The notes under the pieces: generated by a model
Databases searched by the model: none
Seen by the model: the letters and a program-made list of their open reading frames with translations, nothing else
Told to the model about the DNA's origin: nothing
In this document: one piece after another, positions 10,640-20,654 of the stretch
Numbering within the stretch: the stretch's first letter is position 1
Layout of the letters: each line of letters opens with the position of its first letter
Origin: Hyposmocoma kahamanoa
Lineage: Eukaryota > Arthropoda > Insecta > Lepidoptera > Cosmopterigidae
DNA: 64,000 nt
Direction of reading: 5' to 3'
NCBI RefSeq assembly: GCF_003589595.1
Contig: NW_020653397.1
Location: 1,783,092-1,847,091 of the forward strand
Translations under genes and position numbers: made by a program

Positions 10640-10880
10640 CAGGGTGGGGAATTGTGGTTCTCTTTAAAAGAGACTTGTCTTTTATGATACCAGTTCGACG
10701 CCACGGGGAAATCAATGCCAAATTTTCCAACATTTTCTGTTAAATTTACGTCATTTCGGTGTTGTTTATTCTAGTTATTTTCTCGTATTTTGTTGTTAGT
10801 AAGAATAATGATTTACTATGATATTTATTGCACATAGCCAATAACTATGTAGATAACATAGGTAAAAAACAAGACTTCTT
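10640..10880 (+). repeat. Dispersed repeat I, copy 1
   Basis: TACCAGTTCGACGCC, ATTTTCCAACATTTTCTGTTA, TTACGTCATTTCGG and GTTGTTTATTCT are found reverse complemented at 13781-13945. It ends in ATAGGTAAAAAACAAGAC, the same phrase that forms one arm of the palindrome at 13726-13780. Confidence 0.65.
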
Positions 10881-11035
10881 TAAATAACATAGGTTATATC
10901 TTGACAAAATTGTCTCTGGAATTCAAAAAACAAACTGAAACCAAGACTCTTGTTCAATTCTTCCTGGTTCTGGTTCTCTCATACTTCTTTCTTACTTAAC
11001 AGTGGGTACTTGTCGGTGATGTTGGCGATATTTTA

Positions 11036-11319
11036 ATTTTTTTTATGATACCAGTTGACGGGACGAACAGGTCGTACGCCTGTTGGTAAGCGACAAGCCT
11101 ATCCATAACAGTTGCATAAATCGTTAAGACCTGAGGGACTGCGCCCGTCAACTTGAGACATAAGTTGACAACTCCCATGTGCCTGTAATTTCACAAGCAC
11201 CTTTACCCTTCAAAACTGGATTATAGTAATGCTCATTTTACTGCTTAGTGGCAGAAGTGGGTAACGTGGCAGTACTTCCCTGGATGAACTCTTTCATAAG
11301 GAGGTCTACTGCTACCGAA
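11036..11319 (-). repeat. Family A SINE-like repeat, nearly complete
   Basis: A minus-strand copy running from the A-rich end (TTTTTTTTATGATA) through GACGGGACGAACAGGTCGTACGCC, GAGACATAAGTTGACAAC and CTGTAATTTCAC, then AGTAATGCTCA, to CTACTGCTACC. A 15-base stretch around the expected GTGCCACTCAG is altered. Confidence 0.85.
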
Positions 11320-12446
11320 GATCTATGCTTACGTATAATGCGTAACGTTAATTATGAAAATGTTAAAATTTTATTAGTCGATGTCTTGTCTCCATTTCAG
11401 GTTTCAATTGTTTCTTTTAATTCCCTATGATATGTCGGTTAGATTATAGTATTTACTTAACCGTGTAGTTTAAACTGTAGTTAGTGCAAACGGTCAGTCG
11501 TGCCGGTTGCGGAATGTAAATAGAATTAACCATCGGCGCGGGCGCACGCTCGCGGATTTCTTTTAATTATTTATTTAGCATCTGTCCGGTTCTCACTGCG
11601 CGGCTATCGGCTTCAATTACCCGATGATCAAAGGCCTGAGTTTCAAGGATAGTGTTGGAATTTTAAATATTTCCATCATTTGATTTTTTAATTAAAGTAC
11701 GAATAAGAAAGATAATTCTTGTAATCTATGGTTATGGCACAAAATATTAATAGTAACAACACGTATCATTCGCCGGTTCATGAACCTGAGTCCTTGACCC
11801 AAATTTCACCTATGGAATAAATGATTATCTGATTTTGATTTTGACGATAATTCAAGTACACTTAGGTAAATATCGCCGGAATGAACCCTTGACCTTTCAA
11901 TTGAGAAACAATCTTTCTCCTACTAAGCTACCAGCGTTCCACACCTATCATTCCCCTAAAAACACATTTGTTTCGAACATCTCCTCTATACTATGTGTAT
12001 ACCCAACGAGACCCCTTCTATATCTTGAATCACCCGGATGGCAAATCCCCGCATCCGGTTATCCGGGCGAGTAATCCGGGTGTATCACGACTGATAATGG
12101 CGCTCTTATAATTGTCCGGTTATTGCCACCGCCGTTTAAAGGTCTCTCGTACTGTTTGATCAGTTTGATAAGACATAGTTATAGTAATTTTCCTTTATTT
12201 GGGTAGATTTCATTATTTGAGGATCTTAAGTTGTGATTGATAATTGTATTTCGTGTCTTTAAAGTTTCTAAGCCGTTTTTTACCCTATAATTGAAGGGGA
12301 AAGATGTTTGGGCGTTTAATACGTCACGACATTATTTTTAGACGCATTGCAAATAGGATATGAGAAAAAGTTTATAATCATGATGTATCATGAACTCCAA
12401 ATTACGTCTCAGAATAGAGGTGGTTTGAAATGTGATGAAAATGTAA
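11320..12446. other. Non-genic stretch with two GC-richer islands
   Basis: Around 11505-11650 and 12040-12145 the sequence is clearly GC- and CpG-richer than the flanks (for example GGCGCGGGCGCACGCTCGCGG and TTATTGCCACCGCCG) and contains no recognised repeats. Both share the phrase TGTCCGGTT, also found at 49851. These may be conserved non-coding elements, but nothing in the sequence proves it. Confidence 0.3.
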
Positions 12447-12710
12447 TGGCAGTAGAGATCCTTGTGAAAAAGTTTGTCCAAGGCAGTACTTAATATCTTA
12501 CCAGTTTCTGTCGCCAAGCAGTAATGTGTGCATTACTGCGTTGCGGTTTTGAAGTGTAATTACAGGCGCATGATATTTGACAACTTATGTGTCAAGGTGA
12601 TTGACGTAGTTGTAATGTTCTTTAGATATTTGTGACTTAAGGCTAGGAGTGACACTGCAACTGTAGTAGACAGGCGTGTCGCTTATTCTGTCACTTGATA
12701 TCACGAAAAA
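12447..12710 (+). repeat. Family A SINE-like repeat, nearly complete
   Basis: Landmarks in order: GCAGTAGAGATCCTTGTGAAA, TGTCGCCAAGCAGTAATG, TTACAGGCGCATG, GTGACACTGCAACTGTAG, AGACAGGCGTGTCGCTTA and TGTCACTTGATATCACGAAAAA. The CACCAGGCGCACGAC segment is deleted. Confidence 0.85.
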
Positions 12711-12989
12711 TTTCAAAATGTCGCCAAAACCACCGACAAGTAAGAAAGTAAACTGATGGACACATTTAACCAGGAGGAATTTCTTTATTTCCTCCACAAA
12801 ATTTAGATATAACCAACGAACAAATTTTATCTTATGAATAGCAATTTGTGGAGACTGGTGCCTAAACTAGGACACCCTGTGTTTTAGGTCACCAGGCCTC
12901 CAATTCCAGTAGATATGTGGCCAAGATGGGTATAATAAAGTGAGAATACAGAATTTAAACAAATTTAAAATTAACTTGAATTAATCAAA

Positions 12990-13299
12990 GAATTAAACAA
13001 AGCGTCTTGGTGTCAGTTTGTTTTTTGAATTCCATAGACAATTTTGTTAAAATACACGCTTTGTTAGTTAAAATTCGATGCAACCTCAAATGGTTTTGGT
13101 TGATTCTGCGTAACAGTGAAAGCGTTGAGTCAATCCCCTTGGCAAAAAATGTTTTACGTTGAAATTTTACAAGAAAAACGCTGTATACAATTAGTACTTT
13201 ACATATATCAATGATTTTATTTATACATACTGAACTAAATGGAACTCGTATAGTATACGATATAGTATAATATACATTTTTCAAACAGCTTTAATTTCG
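12990..13299 (-). repeat. Family P old repeat, second half
   Basis: Minus-strand sequence from AAGCTGTTTGAAAAATGTATA through CGTATACTATACGAGTTCC to the ATTTCAACG region matches 28405-28500. Its continuation is displaced to 13634-13730 by the inserted foldback element, so the two pieces together represent one interrupted copy. Confidence 0.55.
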
Positions 13300-13620
13300 A
13301 GTTCTTAGATTTTCGCGATTGTTACACATAGGAAATGAAACTATTTTTCCGGATTTAAATCGCGTATATTTGTTTTTTTCAAACAAACCGACGTTTCGGG
13401 CCCTTTACAGGTCCCATGGTCACGGTTGACTGAGGTGGTACAGTCTTCAACCAGTTATGTCTAATATTAATGCAAACCACCCTATTTTTTCACTATAGTT
13501 ACTGTAACTGGTGGGTGGTTTGCATTAATATTAGACATAACTGGTTGAAGACTGTACCACCTCAGTCAACCGTGACCATGGGACCTGTAAAGGGCGCGAA
13601 ACGTCGGTTTGTTTGAAAAA
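13300..13620. mobile_element. Penelope-like foldback insertion with 13-bp target duplication
   Basis: The 321-bp insert is flanked by the exact duplication AGCTTTAATTTCG (13287-13299 and 13621-13633) and interrupts a family P repeat. Inside are two nearly perfect inverted arms of about 107 bp (roughly 13375-13481 and 13512-13620) around a spacer of about 30 bp. Each arm holds GACTGTACCACCTCAGTCAA, GACCATGGGACCTGTAAAGG and GAAACGTCGG. The left flank adds a unique tail (GAAATGAAACTATTTTTCCG). GAAACGTCGG next to a short GC hairpin is reminiscent of the hammerhead-bearing repeats of Penelope-like elements, but here the CTGATGA core is replaced by CTGTAAA, so ribozyme activity is not expected. A 13-bp duplication fits target-primed reverse transcription. 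Confidence 0.6.
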
Positions 13621-13633
13621 AGCTTTAATTTCG

Positions 13634-13730
13634 TTTATAATAAAATAGGTTCTGCCGCTCAACCCAAGCAAAATGGACCATATTAGTACGGAAAAAATTG
13701 AATTCCAACTGAGGTAGTGTAGTTCTTAAA
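13634..13730 (-). repeat. Family P old repeat, first half
   Basis: Minus-strand ATGGTCCATTTTGCTTGGG matches ACGGTCCATTTTGCTAGGG at 28326. It was separated from 12990-13299 by the insertion between them. Confidence 0.55.
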
Positions 13731-13780
13731 CAAATCTTGTTTTTTACCTATAATATAGGTAAAAAACAAGATTTGTTTAA
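13726..13780. repeat. Perfect 55-bp palindrome
   Basis: Two 27-base arms are exact reverse complements around a single A at 13753. The left arm starts TTAAACAAATC and ends ACCTATA. One arm resembles the end of dispersed repeat I (ATAGGTAAAAAACAAG). Such a structure can extrude as a cruciform or give a long RNA hairpin. It probably arose by inverted duplication at the end of the adjacent repeat I copy. Confidence 0.9.
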
Positions 13781-13945
13781 GGTTACGTAGTTAATGTTAT
13801 GTGCGATAAATATCACTGTAAAACATTTTTCCTTCTAGAAAATAACCAGAATAAACAACGCCGAAGTGACGTAAAAGTAACAGAAAATGTTGGAAAATTC
13901 GAGATTGGTTTCCCCCTGGCGTCGAACTGGTATTGAGGATTCCCG
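13781..13945 (-). repeat. Dispersed repeat I, copy 2
   Basis: Reverse complement of 10660-10870, including CCGAAGTGACGTAA and AACAGAAAATGTTGGAAAATT, then GGCGTCGAACTGGTA. It is immediately followed by an odd GC-rich patch with three CCCGGG or CCCGGGG blocks (13948-13975). Confidence 0.65.
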
Positions 13946-14235
13946 GGGCTAATGATCCCGGGGCAAATCCCGGGATGTACCTGGAAAATGGGAAAGTTCC
14001 CCTCAGCCCCTCATGCGGAGATATATATGGTGTGTAACGAGTGAGAAAATACGCGAAAAATACGTTTCTCTATTGCTGTTAGAAATACAGTACTGCCGCC
14101 ATTGTTTGTTTGGGGTATTGTTCTCTTTTGAAAACACGCATTGAGATGTAAACAAATTACGCGTACTCTTAGACCTTCGAGTTATTAATATAAGAAACCC
14201 TTAAATTCGTGTCCTTGGCATTATTAAGCATTTTA

Positions 14236-14518
14236 GCAGCAGTAGAGCTCCTTCTCAAACAGTTCGTCCAGGGTAGTACTGCCACCTTACCTATTTCTGT
14301 CGCCAAGCAGTAGTGTGAACATTACTGCGTTCCGGTTTCGAAGGGCAAGGGTGCTGGTGAAATTACAGGCACATGGGACTTGGCAACTTGTCTCAGGGCG
14401 TCGTCGGGCGCAGTGGCAGTGTTCAGATCTTTGTCATTTAAAGCTCTAAGTGGCACTGCAACTATTATGGACACAGACATACGACTTGTTCGTCCCGTCA
14501 CTTAATATTATAAAAAAA
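14236..14518 (+). repeat. Family A SINE-like repeat, full length
   Basis: One of the best-preserved copies: AGCAGTAGAGCTCCTTC, TGTCGCCAAGCAGTAGTG, GGTGCTGGTGAAATTACAGG, GTGGCACTGCAACTATTATG and CGTCCCGTCACTTAATATTA, ending in an A-rich tail. It is useful as a local reference for the family. Confidence 0.9.
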
Positions 14519-14644
14519 GCAATCGCACATGTAACTAAATACTGTCGTAACTCTAAATTGTGGAATTAACAAAACAAGATTTGAAAGTTTAAAAAAATTA
14601 CTGAATAAAACCAATAAAATTTATATTCTCGTTTACAAATGGAC

Positions 14645-14830
14645 ACCTAAATAATTATGTATAAATAAAAATAATTGCAATATTCGCAATAAGCCATTCA
14701 GTATTTTTTTTACTTCTTAGTTGTGTTGTCTTAACGGCACCAATTTTTTAGTTATAATTACGATATGATCACACGCCAAAAGTGCTTTTAACACATTAAA
14801 CTGTATGAAATAAATTAAGTATAATGTGAA
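14645..14830 (+). repeat. Family Q/P old repeat
   Basis: TATGTATAAATAAAAATAAT, ATTCGCAATAAG and CCATTCAG recur at 16138-16270. The following GATCACACGCCAAAAGTGC resembles the start of the family P copy near 28220, suggesting that Q and P are neighbouring parts of one ancient element. Confidence 0.45.
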
Positions 14831-15507
14831 ATTTCATAACTGTTCTATTTAAGCATAAAAAAGTTACTGAATAATTTTATTTGTTGAATCTTTAAACTTC
14901 TCACCTGAAAAATTGCAATTTTGCAGATGTAGCCTTATTAAACCAAAGGATGCGAGTCCAGTAGGTACTTAAGAAATTATGATTATGGAAAAATTAAATG
15001 TAAAAGAAAACTATATTAACATCTTTCATACTTAGCAGTTTCAAAACAATTTTGAATTCCACATTAAATCTTGGTTAGAACTTTAAAGGAAAATCAGGAC
15101 AGCTTTTGGAAAAAGTGTGCATCTATTTTTGTATATCAACTATTTGAATTTCTGTTACAGTTACTAGGAAACCAGAAATTTCGGTGTCTTTGAAACTGTA
15201 CGTTGGAAATGTTTGTTTGGGCTGTAAACGAATCGTAAACGATCGTGTGTGGTCGGCTCTTACGACGAATCCCGAACAGATGGGCGGACATCAAAAGAGT
15301 TCTGGCGATAAAAAGTTAATGTAACAACCTAGTACTACAGAATTGTGACGTTTAAGGTTGGATGGACATGATGTGGCAACACCACTACCACAAAAATATC
15401 CAACGTACTCATGAGTTTAAAATATTAATTTTAAATGTGGGGTTTTTCGCTAAACGTACGAATTTCATAATATGCCACTCTTAGTTGACAGGTTAACGTT
15501 GAAAATA
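14831..15507. other. AT-rich non-genic stretch
   Basis: No clear repeat or coding region. The phrase ATTTTGCAGATGTAGCCTTATTA at 14921 has a weaker match at 29568, which may extend the old Q/P repeat. Confidence 0.35.
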
Positions 15508-15637
15508 TAAAAATAAATAAATATTAGACAACTTCGTATACACTTGTGTCATGGAAACAACGACGGTACCACAAACATCAAACAGAAACGGCGCCGTGAA
15601 AGCCTGCAAGTAAGCCACTCGACCGGGGGTCATCAAA
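15508..15637 (-). repeat. Family D SINE, internally deleted
   Basis: Keeps the tail side (AAATAAATATTAGACAAC), the middle (GTCATGGAAACAACGACGGTACCACAAACA) and part of the head (AAGCCACTCGACC). The B-box block and the ACATACGTTGCTACG block are missing. Confidence 0.75.
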
Positions 15638-15882
15638 ATACAGATGGAGAACGAGAAAGAATAACGTAAAACCAAGTCTTCTTATGGAATTTCGGGCGTT
15701 ACATGAGTCCCTAGAGTTACATAAATACAAAATGGTAAAATGGTAAACGGTAAAATTTGTTAACGACGGTCAAGAAAAGCCAGTTTATTTCCGTACTTCG
15801 TATTAAGTTTATGAAAAAATGTCTCTATATTATTATACAATTATATATAATTATTTTTCCACTAGTTTGTTATACTTGTTAA

Positions 15883-16015
15883 TACAAAAAAACCAGCGTC
15901 TTCTAGCAAACCATGTCAGACGCTATGCCAACTAAGGCACGGAACGAACCAGAGGATCTTACGAATTTTTCTATGTGCTTGTTGTCGAATATTTTTGTAA
16001 TTGGTTTTACTTAGT
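15883..16015 (-). repeat. Family C composite tRNA-like SINE, partial
   Basis: Minus-strand order: the GAATTTTTCT head side (TCTATGTGCTTGTTGTCG on the plus strand), CGTTCCGTGCCTTAGTTGG and TAGCGTCTGACATGG. It stops before the B box. Confidence 0.75.
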
Positions 16016-16137
16016 GTTATATTAACTTCAAACAAAGAACCTTGTAATATACATAAAAAAAGATATTAAGTTAAAAGCAAAAAATGGTTTTTGACTTATA
16101 ACAATTTATAATGAATATCGGTATATTCTCGTTATTA

Positions 16138-16270
16138 TATAGATAACTAAATATTATGCATAAATAAAAATTATCACGTTATTCGCAATAAGATCCATTC
16201 CAGCATCTTTTTTAAACTGTCAAATCGTTGTTTTTTCTATTCCACAATATTTAATTACGAATGCGATATA
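16138..16270 (+). repeat. Family Q old repeat, copy 2
   Basis: Shares ATGCATAAATAAAAATTAT, TTATTCGCAATAAG, CCATTCCAG and TTTAATTACGA with 14645-14770. The match is diverged, roughly 70 percent by eye. Confidence 0.45.
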
Positions 16271-16487
16271 TTATGTTTTTTAAACAAACTTATGTGGTAC
16301 AGGCACCTGAGTCGGTTGGGTCATTAATCAACGATTTCGATCCGAAAAAACAGTTTAACATCAAAGTATATTAATGCTAAATTTCTTTAAACTTGAAATA
16401 AGAGATGCTTTCTTTCCGTTAGCGTTATGCATTTTCCAGTTAATTAGAATTATCGTGTTGTGTTCTTCAATTCTTTCACTACGTATA

Positions 16488-17170
16488 CAGGGTGGACAAA
16501 AAATCACTACGTTAAATGTTTAAAAGGGTGTTGTAGGAAACATTCTTTTATTTTACACATATTTTTGAAAACTTAGGTACAGTCAAGTGCACGTCAAGCT
16601 TGACACTTTATACTATGGACCATTCTTATCGTAAGCGGCACAGATTTGAGTTTAAATGTTAAGTGTCAAACTTGACGTGCCATTGACCCTGTACATGAGC
16701 TGGGCATTGAACCAACTAAAATACAAAAAAAACCTCACACTATTGTACTAATCGATAGAATGTACATCGAACTTCACTCACTCAATCGATTTAAAAAAAT
16801 CAGCAAAGCCATTCATTTATATTAAGAAAAATAAAAGAATATTCCCTTTAAGCTTAAAATTAGCTATCTTAAGCATTTAAGGTTGTACGAGCAGTACATT
16901 GGGCATGTCATAATTTAACATAAATACGTTGCTGATTGCACGCATTGTCGCGCTTGCATTTATGTATAATTAAGATTATTTTTAGTACAATAAAAGCCTG
17001 CAGACATTACGATGCCTTACATATTTTACGTCAACATACCACAACGGAACAATGTACAGGAAACGAACATTCTAGAGTTACAAACATTAGGTACGAACCC
17101 CAATATTGATCCTTCGAGTATTCTGCTAAAGATAGTTCCCATTGATCCCATTGATTTTTTTTCCACCCTG
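16488..17170. mobile_element. Mariner-like non-autonomous element with a nested MITE
   Basis: The left end CAGGGTGGACAAAAAATCA (from 16488) pairs with the right end, whose reverse complement is CAGGGTGGAAAAAAAATCA, and both sides carry TA (16486-16487, 17171-17172). CAGGG-type inverted repeats with TA duplication fit Tc1/mariner elements. The 683-bp length is too short for a mariner transposase gene plus ends, and no D,D motif frame is visible, so it is non-autonomous or internally deleted. A family H MITE sits inside at 16578-16693, so the larger element is older. Confidence 0.65.
16578..16693. mobile_element. Family H MITE, copy 1
   Basis: A 116-bp unit including its TA ends. The left end TACAGTCAAGTGCACGTCAA pairs with the reverse complement of the right end, TACAGGGTCAATGGCACGTC. 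The pairing continues through AAGCTTGACACTT versus AAGTTTGACACTT, so the arms reach about 30 bp. A second copy is at 24081-24191. Confidence 0.75.
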
Positions 17171-17484
17171 TATATATATAGAACAAAAGTACAATGATCG
17201 TAATACCGCGAATAGACACAAATAGTTTGTTAATGTATCGGAAGACAAAAGACGAACGTGGCGGTTCTCAGAACCGGAGCCCTGCACCGCCTTTGATATC
17301 CACTAGTAATAATAAATACAAGCCGTTACGTTACAGTGCAGTCACTTAAATCAGTAGAACTTGTTTTTTAGAACCGTATTTTTGTACTTCCTGGTGTATA
17401 ATTTTAGTTTTGCTCTAAGGTTTCTTACAATATGATTACTATACTGACACAAATATCATCGCGCTCACGCCGCGCGGAGATCGC
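17171..17484. other. Short non-genic stretch
   Basis: Includes a GC-richer phrase (CGGTTCTCAGAACCGG, a perfect palindrome at 17263-17278). No coding signal was seen. Confidence 0.4.
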
Positions 17485-17581
17485 GTAGGCTTTACAAATA
17501 TTTCTCCCGTCCCTAGAATCGCACCCGGGACCTCTGCGTGGCAGTCCAGCATGGTAATCGTTCGGCCACGGAGGCAGTTAA
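17485..17581 (-). repeat. Family B SINE, head only
   Basis: Minus strand: TAACTGCCTCCGTGGCCGAACG (A box), then GCCACGCAGAGGTCCCGGG and GGAGAAATATTTGTA. The body after this point is missing. Confidence 0.75.
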
Positions 17582-18735
17582 CACTCCAATTATGTTTGCG
17601 GGCTTTACTCGTTTTTGTGAAGTTTGTATGTCTTTAATTGCAACTTCTCCGTTTCTAAATTACATTTGTAAATGTGGCAACACCACTACTTAACTTTCGT
17701 GATAAAACCTGCACGCCGACGTGGAAATTAGGTAAAATTCCCAATCAGCCTAACAACCTAAACGCTGTCCTTGAAGAAGACCCGTGTCTAGCAGTGAGAC
17801 GTGTAATAGGTTGACGATGATACGCTTAACCTCACAGCCTTTATCAACATAAACCTGTGTTACTGCTTCTAGTGCATCACTTGAAAACTTCCTTCACAAA
17901 ACAATAGCCAATGTAAAAAAAATCGAAAAACGCATTAAGTTGAGATAGAACAAAAAAGCGTATACAGATAAAAGCAATCCCGTATTTGTATTAAAGACAG
18001 TTCTCCAGGGAAAATGGATGATCATTAACAAGTTATTTGTTATTCCATTTGATTAACTAAGTGTGTATGAATGAGAAAAAGGCTACACTGATAACGTGTC
18101 TGGCTAACCACAATTTTTCAACTAACCGTCGCGCCGCCACCATCTGTTTGCTTTGAATTTACACCGCAATTAGGTACTAGATGTAGACACCATACTAGGA
18201 GATCATATCTTTAATAGAATCCTTAAATTAGACGATACAGCTGTAGCTGCCAGTACCGTAGTGGTACCTGAGAGTCTACTGCCGTTCTCCGTTCAAAAGA
18301 ATTGCTATCAAATAAGTAAGTAAGATCAAATCTCTTTAGATTTGATGGGTAGCTCGAAATGTTATTAATAGTCAATTAGTTTCATTTCAAGCCATTCTAA
18401 ATGTTGTACATGCTGCATATCGACACAAAATCGCGTCCCCCGTTAAAATTACAAAAATAGAAATTACAGTGTAATGCTTCTCAGGTACGGATTATAATTT
18501 ATAAAGTATTACTTATTTGACAGTAAGTAAGGACGGGAGTAGACGACGACACGAAGATCTATAGTCGAAATTTCGCAGTCTACTTACGAGCAGAATGCGT
18601 CTCATCGTACTATCATTACCAACCCATTAGATGTCCCACTACTGGACACGGCTCTCCTCTAAGGAGGCTTAGGCTAAAGATCACGCTGATCTAATGCGGG
18701 TTGGAAAATTCACGTGTTTCTCAAGGGTTTTTTGT
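17582..18735. other. Non-genic stretch, nothing recognised
   Basis: Unique-looking, moderately AT-rich sequence. No repeat family copy or coding motif was recognised. Confidence 0.45.
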
Positions 18736-18988
18736 GATATCAAGTGACTGGGCGAACAAGTCTTGCATCTGATGGTAAATGACACGCCCGTCCACAGCAG
18801 TTGCAGTGCCAACCAGAGCTTTAAATCGCTAAGATCTTAGAGGCCCTGATACTGCACCCGTTACCATGAGACATAGGTTGGTAAATCCCACGTGCTTGTA
18901 ATTTCACCAGCACCCTTACTCTTAAAAACCAAAACGCCGTAATAATCATATTACTGCTTGGCGGCAGAAATAGGTAAGGTTACTGTTA
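18736..18988 (-). repeat. Family A SINE-like repeat, minus strand
   Basis: Runs from TGATATCAAGTGACTGG through GACACGCCCGTCCA and GAGACATAGGTTGG to GCTTGGCGGCAGAAATAGGTAAGG, then gives way to a small TTACTGTTG repeat that leads into a PLE-type fragment. The expected 5' end (GGAGCTCTACTGCTAC on this strand) is lost at that junction. Confidence 0.85.
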
Positions 18989-19000
18989 CTGTTGTTACTG

Positions 19001-19135
19001 TTGGTAACTGGTTGAAGACTGTACCACCTCAGTCAACCGTGACCATGGGACCTGTAAAGGGCCCGAAACGTTGGTTTGTTTGAAAGAACAAATATACGCG
19101 ATTTAACTCCGGAAAAATAGTTTCATTTCCTATAC
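19001..19135 (+). repeat. PLE-type fragment
   Basis: GGTTGAAGACTGTACCACC, CCGTGACCATGGGACCTG, GGGCCCGAAACGTTGG, then CGCGATTTAACTCCGG and AATAGTTTCATTTCC. It matches one arm of the 13300-13620 foldback plus its unique tail, so it shows the normal linear order of this family. Confidence 0.7.
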
Positions 19136-19747
19136 ATTAGTTATGTTTCATATTTCGTACTTAGTGAATTCATTTCAACAGTAATGTATGAATACGTAAA
19201 ATAATTATTGTTTTGTAAAATTAAAAAAAAACGTAATTTGTAGCAAAATAACGATGAAAAACTTGTTTTAAATCAGGGACAGACACAAAACTCTAAAATG
19301 ACGAAGCTAAGTGTACTAAGCTATCATCTTTTTATAACTTAACTTCTTATCTTAATCACAATACCTATTCAAACACTGACGATATAAAAACTAGAAGTCA
19401 GTATCTTTATTACAGAGGTTAATCTATAGATAATGACAGTGTACACTTTGCTATCTCTGAAACTTGCTTTAGCCGCGAAGGGAATACGTCATAAGGTAAC
19501 TACCGTATCAACCCATACGCTGTCTTATAAGACAACTCGTAGAAGCTCCATCTTCCTTGGCCAGCGGATTAAGCTCTGCTGCAAACGCAGTCCGTAGAAT
19601 ACGTGGGCTTACCGATGTTGCTACTGCTTGTTTCCTTTAGTTACTTCCATAGTATAATGTCCTACGGGATTTTCATGTTTACCCCACATGCGGCAGATAT
19701 ACAAACCATATTTGTGTTGCAAAAACGAGCCATTCGTTCTGTATTTA
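19136..19747. other. AT-rich non-genic stretch
   Basis: No repeat copy or coding motif was identified. Confidence 0.45.
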
Positions 19748-19974
19748 ACTGCCTCCGTGGCCGAACGGTTACCATGGTTACGACTGCCACGCAGAGGTCC
19801 CAGGTTCGATTCCCGGGCCGGGAGAAATATTTGTATGGCCTACAATTATTTCTCTCGTGAGTTTGGGTGTAATTTGTGGTTGTCTATGTGTGTGTCCATG
19901 GCACCCGCGACACAGGGTTTCCCTAGTGCGGGGCTATGTTGAGTGTGTGCGTTATTATTATATTATTATTGTGT
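19748..19974 (+). repeat. Family B tRNA-derived SINE, full length
   Basis: The reference copy for this family. Its A box GTGGCCGAACGG and B box GGTTCGATTCCCGGG lie about 45 bp apart. Next come AATATTTGTATGGCCTACA, GTTTGGGTGTAATTTGTGG, CCATGGCACCCGCG and CAGGGTTTCCCTAGTGCGGG, and then an ATT-rich tail. The tRNA-like head does not fold into a sound acceptor stem, so it is a SINE promoter and not a tRNA gene. Confidence 0.9.
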
Positions 19975-20107
19975 ACCGTTTAGGCTCTCGGGTTTCTCTC
20001 AGAGAAAAGTTTAAGGAGACTGGTATCATAACTGTGGCATCACAGTGCATTTACTAAAATATTTTGTACGCCCGTAAAAATATACATAAGTTCGTTAAGA
20101 AAGAAGA

Positions 20108-20526
20108 TATCCATAATATACCTTAGAACTCAGTCCAAACTCATGGTACCATGTTTTCGTTTAACTAAGGTAAACGATTCTTTTATGGGGAACTGTATAC
20201 GTTTTTGCAATAAGATTCCGGAGCATATATTAAGTTAACATTTCCTAAATTTAAAACTTACATTAAAAGTATTTTAATTGAAAAGTCATATTACAAAATT
20301 GTAGACTACGTGTTAGATAAATTTGTATGGAAAGAGAATATTGTGAGTCTAGATTCCACACAACTATGATTCCCAATGTATTATGTAGCATTTAAGTTTA
20401 TTTGAAAAGAGCAATCCCTAGAGTTTCATGCTCGTTCTTCTCAGGGAAGTTAGCGTATTGAACGAGCGGTAGCATAAAAAAGTAATTTCTTAGGATACTG
20501 CTCGTTTTTAAGTGTAAAAATTGATG
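20108..20526 (+). pseudogene. LINE 3' terminus (reverse transcriptase C-terminus plus 3' UTR), copy 1
   Basis: Translation gives KLMVPCFRLTKVNDSFMGNC and IRFCNKIPEHIL. After a frameshift it continues PKFKTYIKSILIEKSYYK and IVDYVLDKFVW, then a stop. This is the characteristic C-terminal end of insect Jockey/CR1-like LINE proteins (RFYNxLPxxI, then KFKxxLKxxLLxxxYY, then VxDYLxD). The 3' UTR includes CTCGTTCTTCTCAGG and GAACGAGCGGTAGC, the complementary hairpin pair common in lepidopteran LINEs. It begins at the same point as the copy at 48588 (CCATAATAT then CCTTAGAACT), so both are truncated at one site. Confidence 0.8.
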
Positions 20527-20527
20527 A

Positions 20528-20654
20528 TGATATCAAGTAAGGCATATAACAAACCACCTGGTGGTAAGCTATAGAACAATAAAATCAAGACACTGCCACT
20601 GCTTCAGACACCATGAGACGTAAAACTCACAAGTCCCACGGGGCTTTTCAAAGC
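20528..20654 (-). repeat. Family A fragment next to LINE end
   Basis: GATATCAAGTAAGG, CACCTGGTGGTAAGC, ACTGCCACTGC, then CATGAGACGTAAAACTCACA and GTCCCACG. It is diverged, and the 5' half of the unit is lacking. Confidence 0.55.

Noticed and set aside
13708..13722. let-7-like TGAGGTAGT
   Set aside because: Only nine bases match, the rest of the mature sequence differs, and no suitable hairpin surrounds it.
13938..13985. CpG-island promoter from three CCCGGG blocks
   Set aside because: Fewer than 50 bp long and attached to a repeat I copy; too short to support a promoter.
19748..19825. Possible tRNA gene
   Set aside because: A and B boxes are present but the acceptor stem does not pair, and the sequence continues as a SINE body found in other copies.
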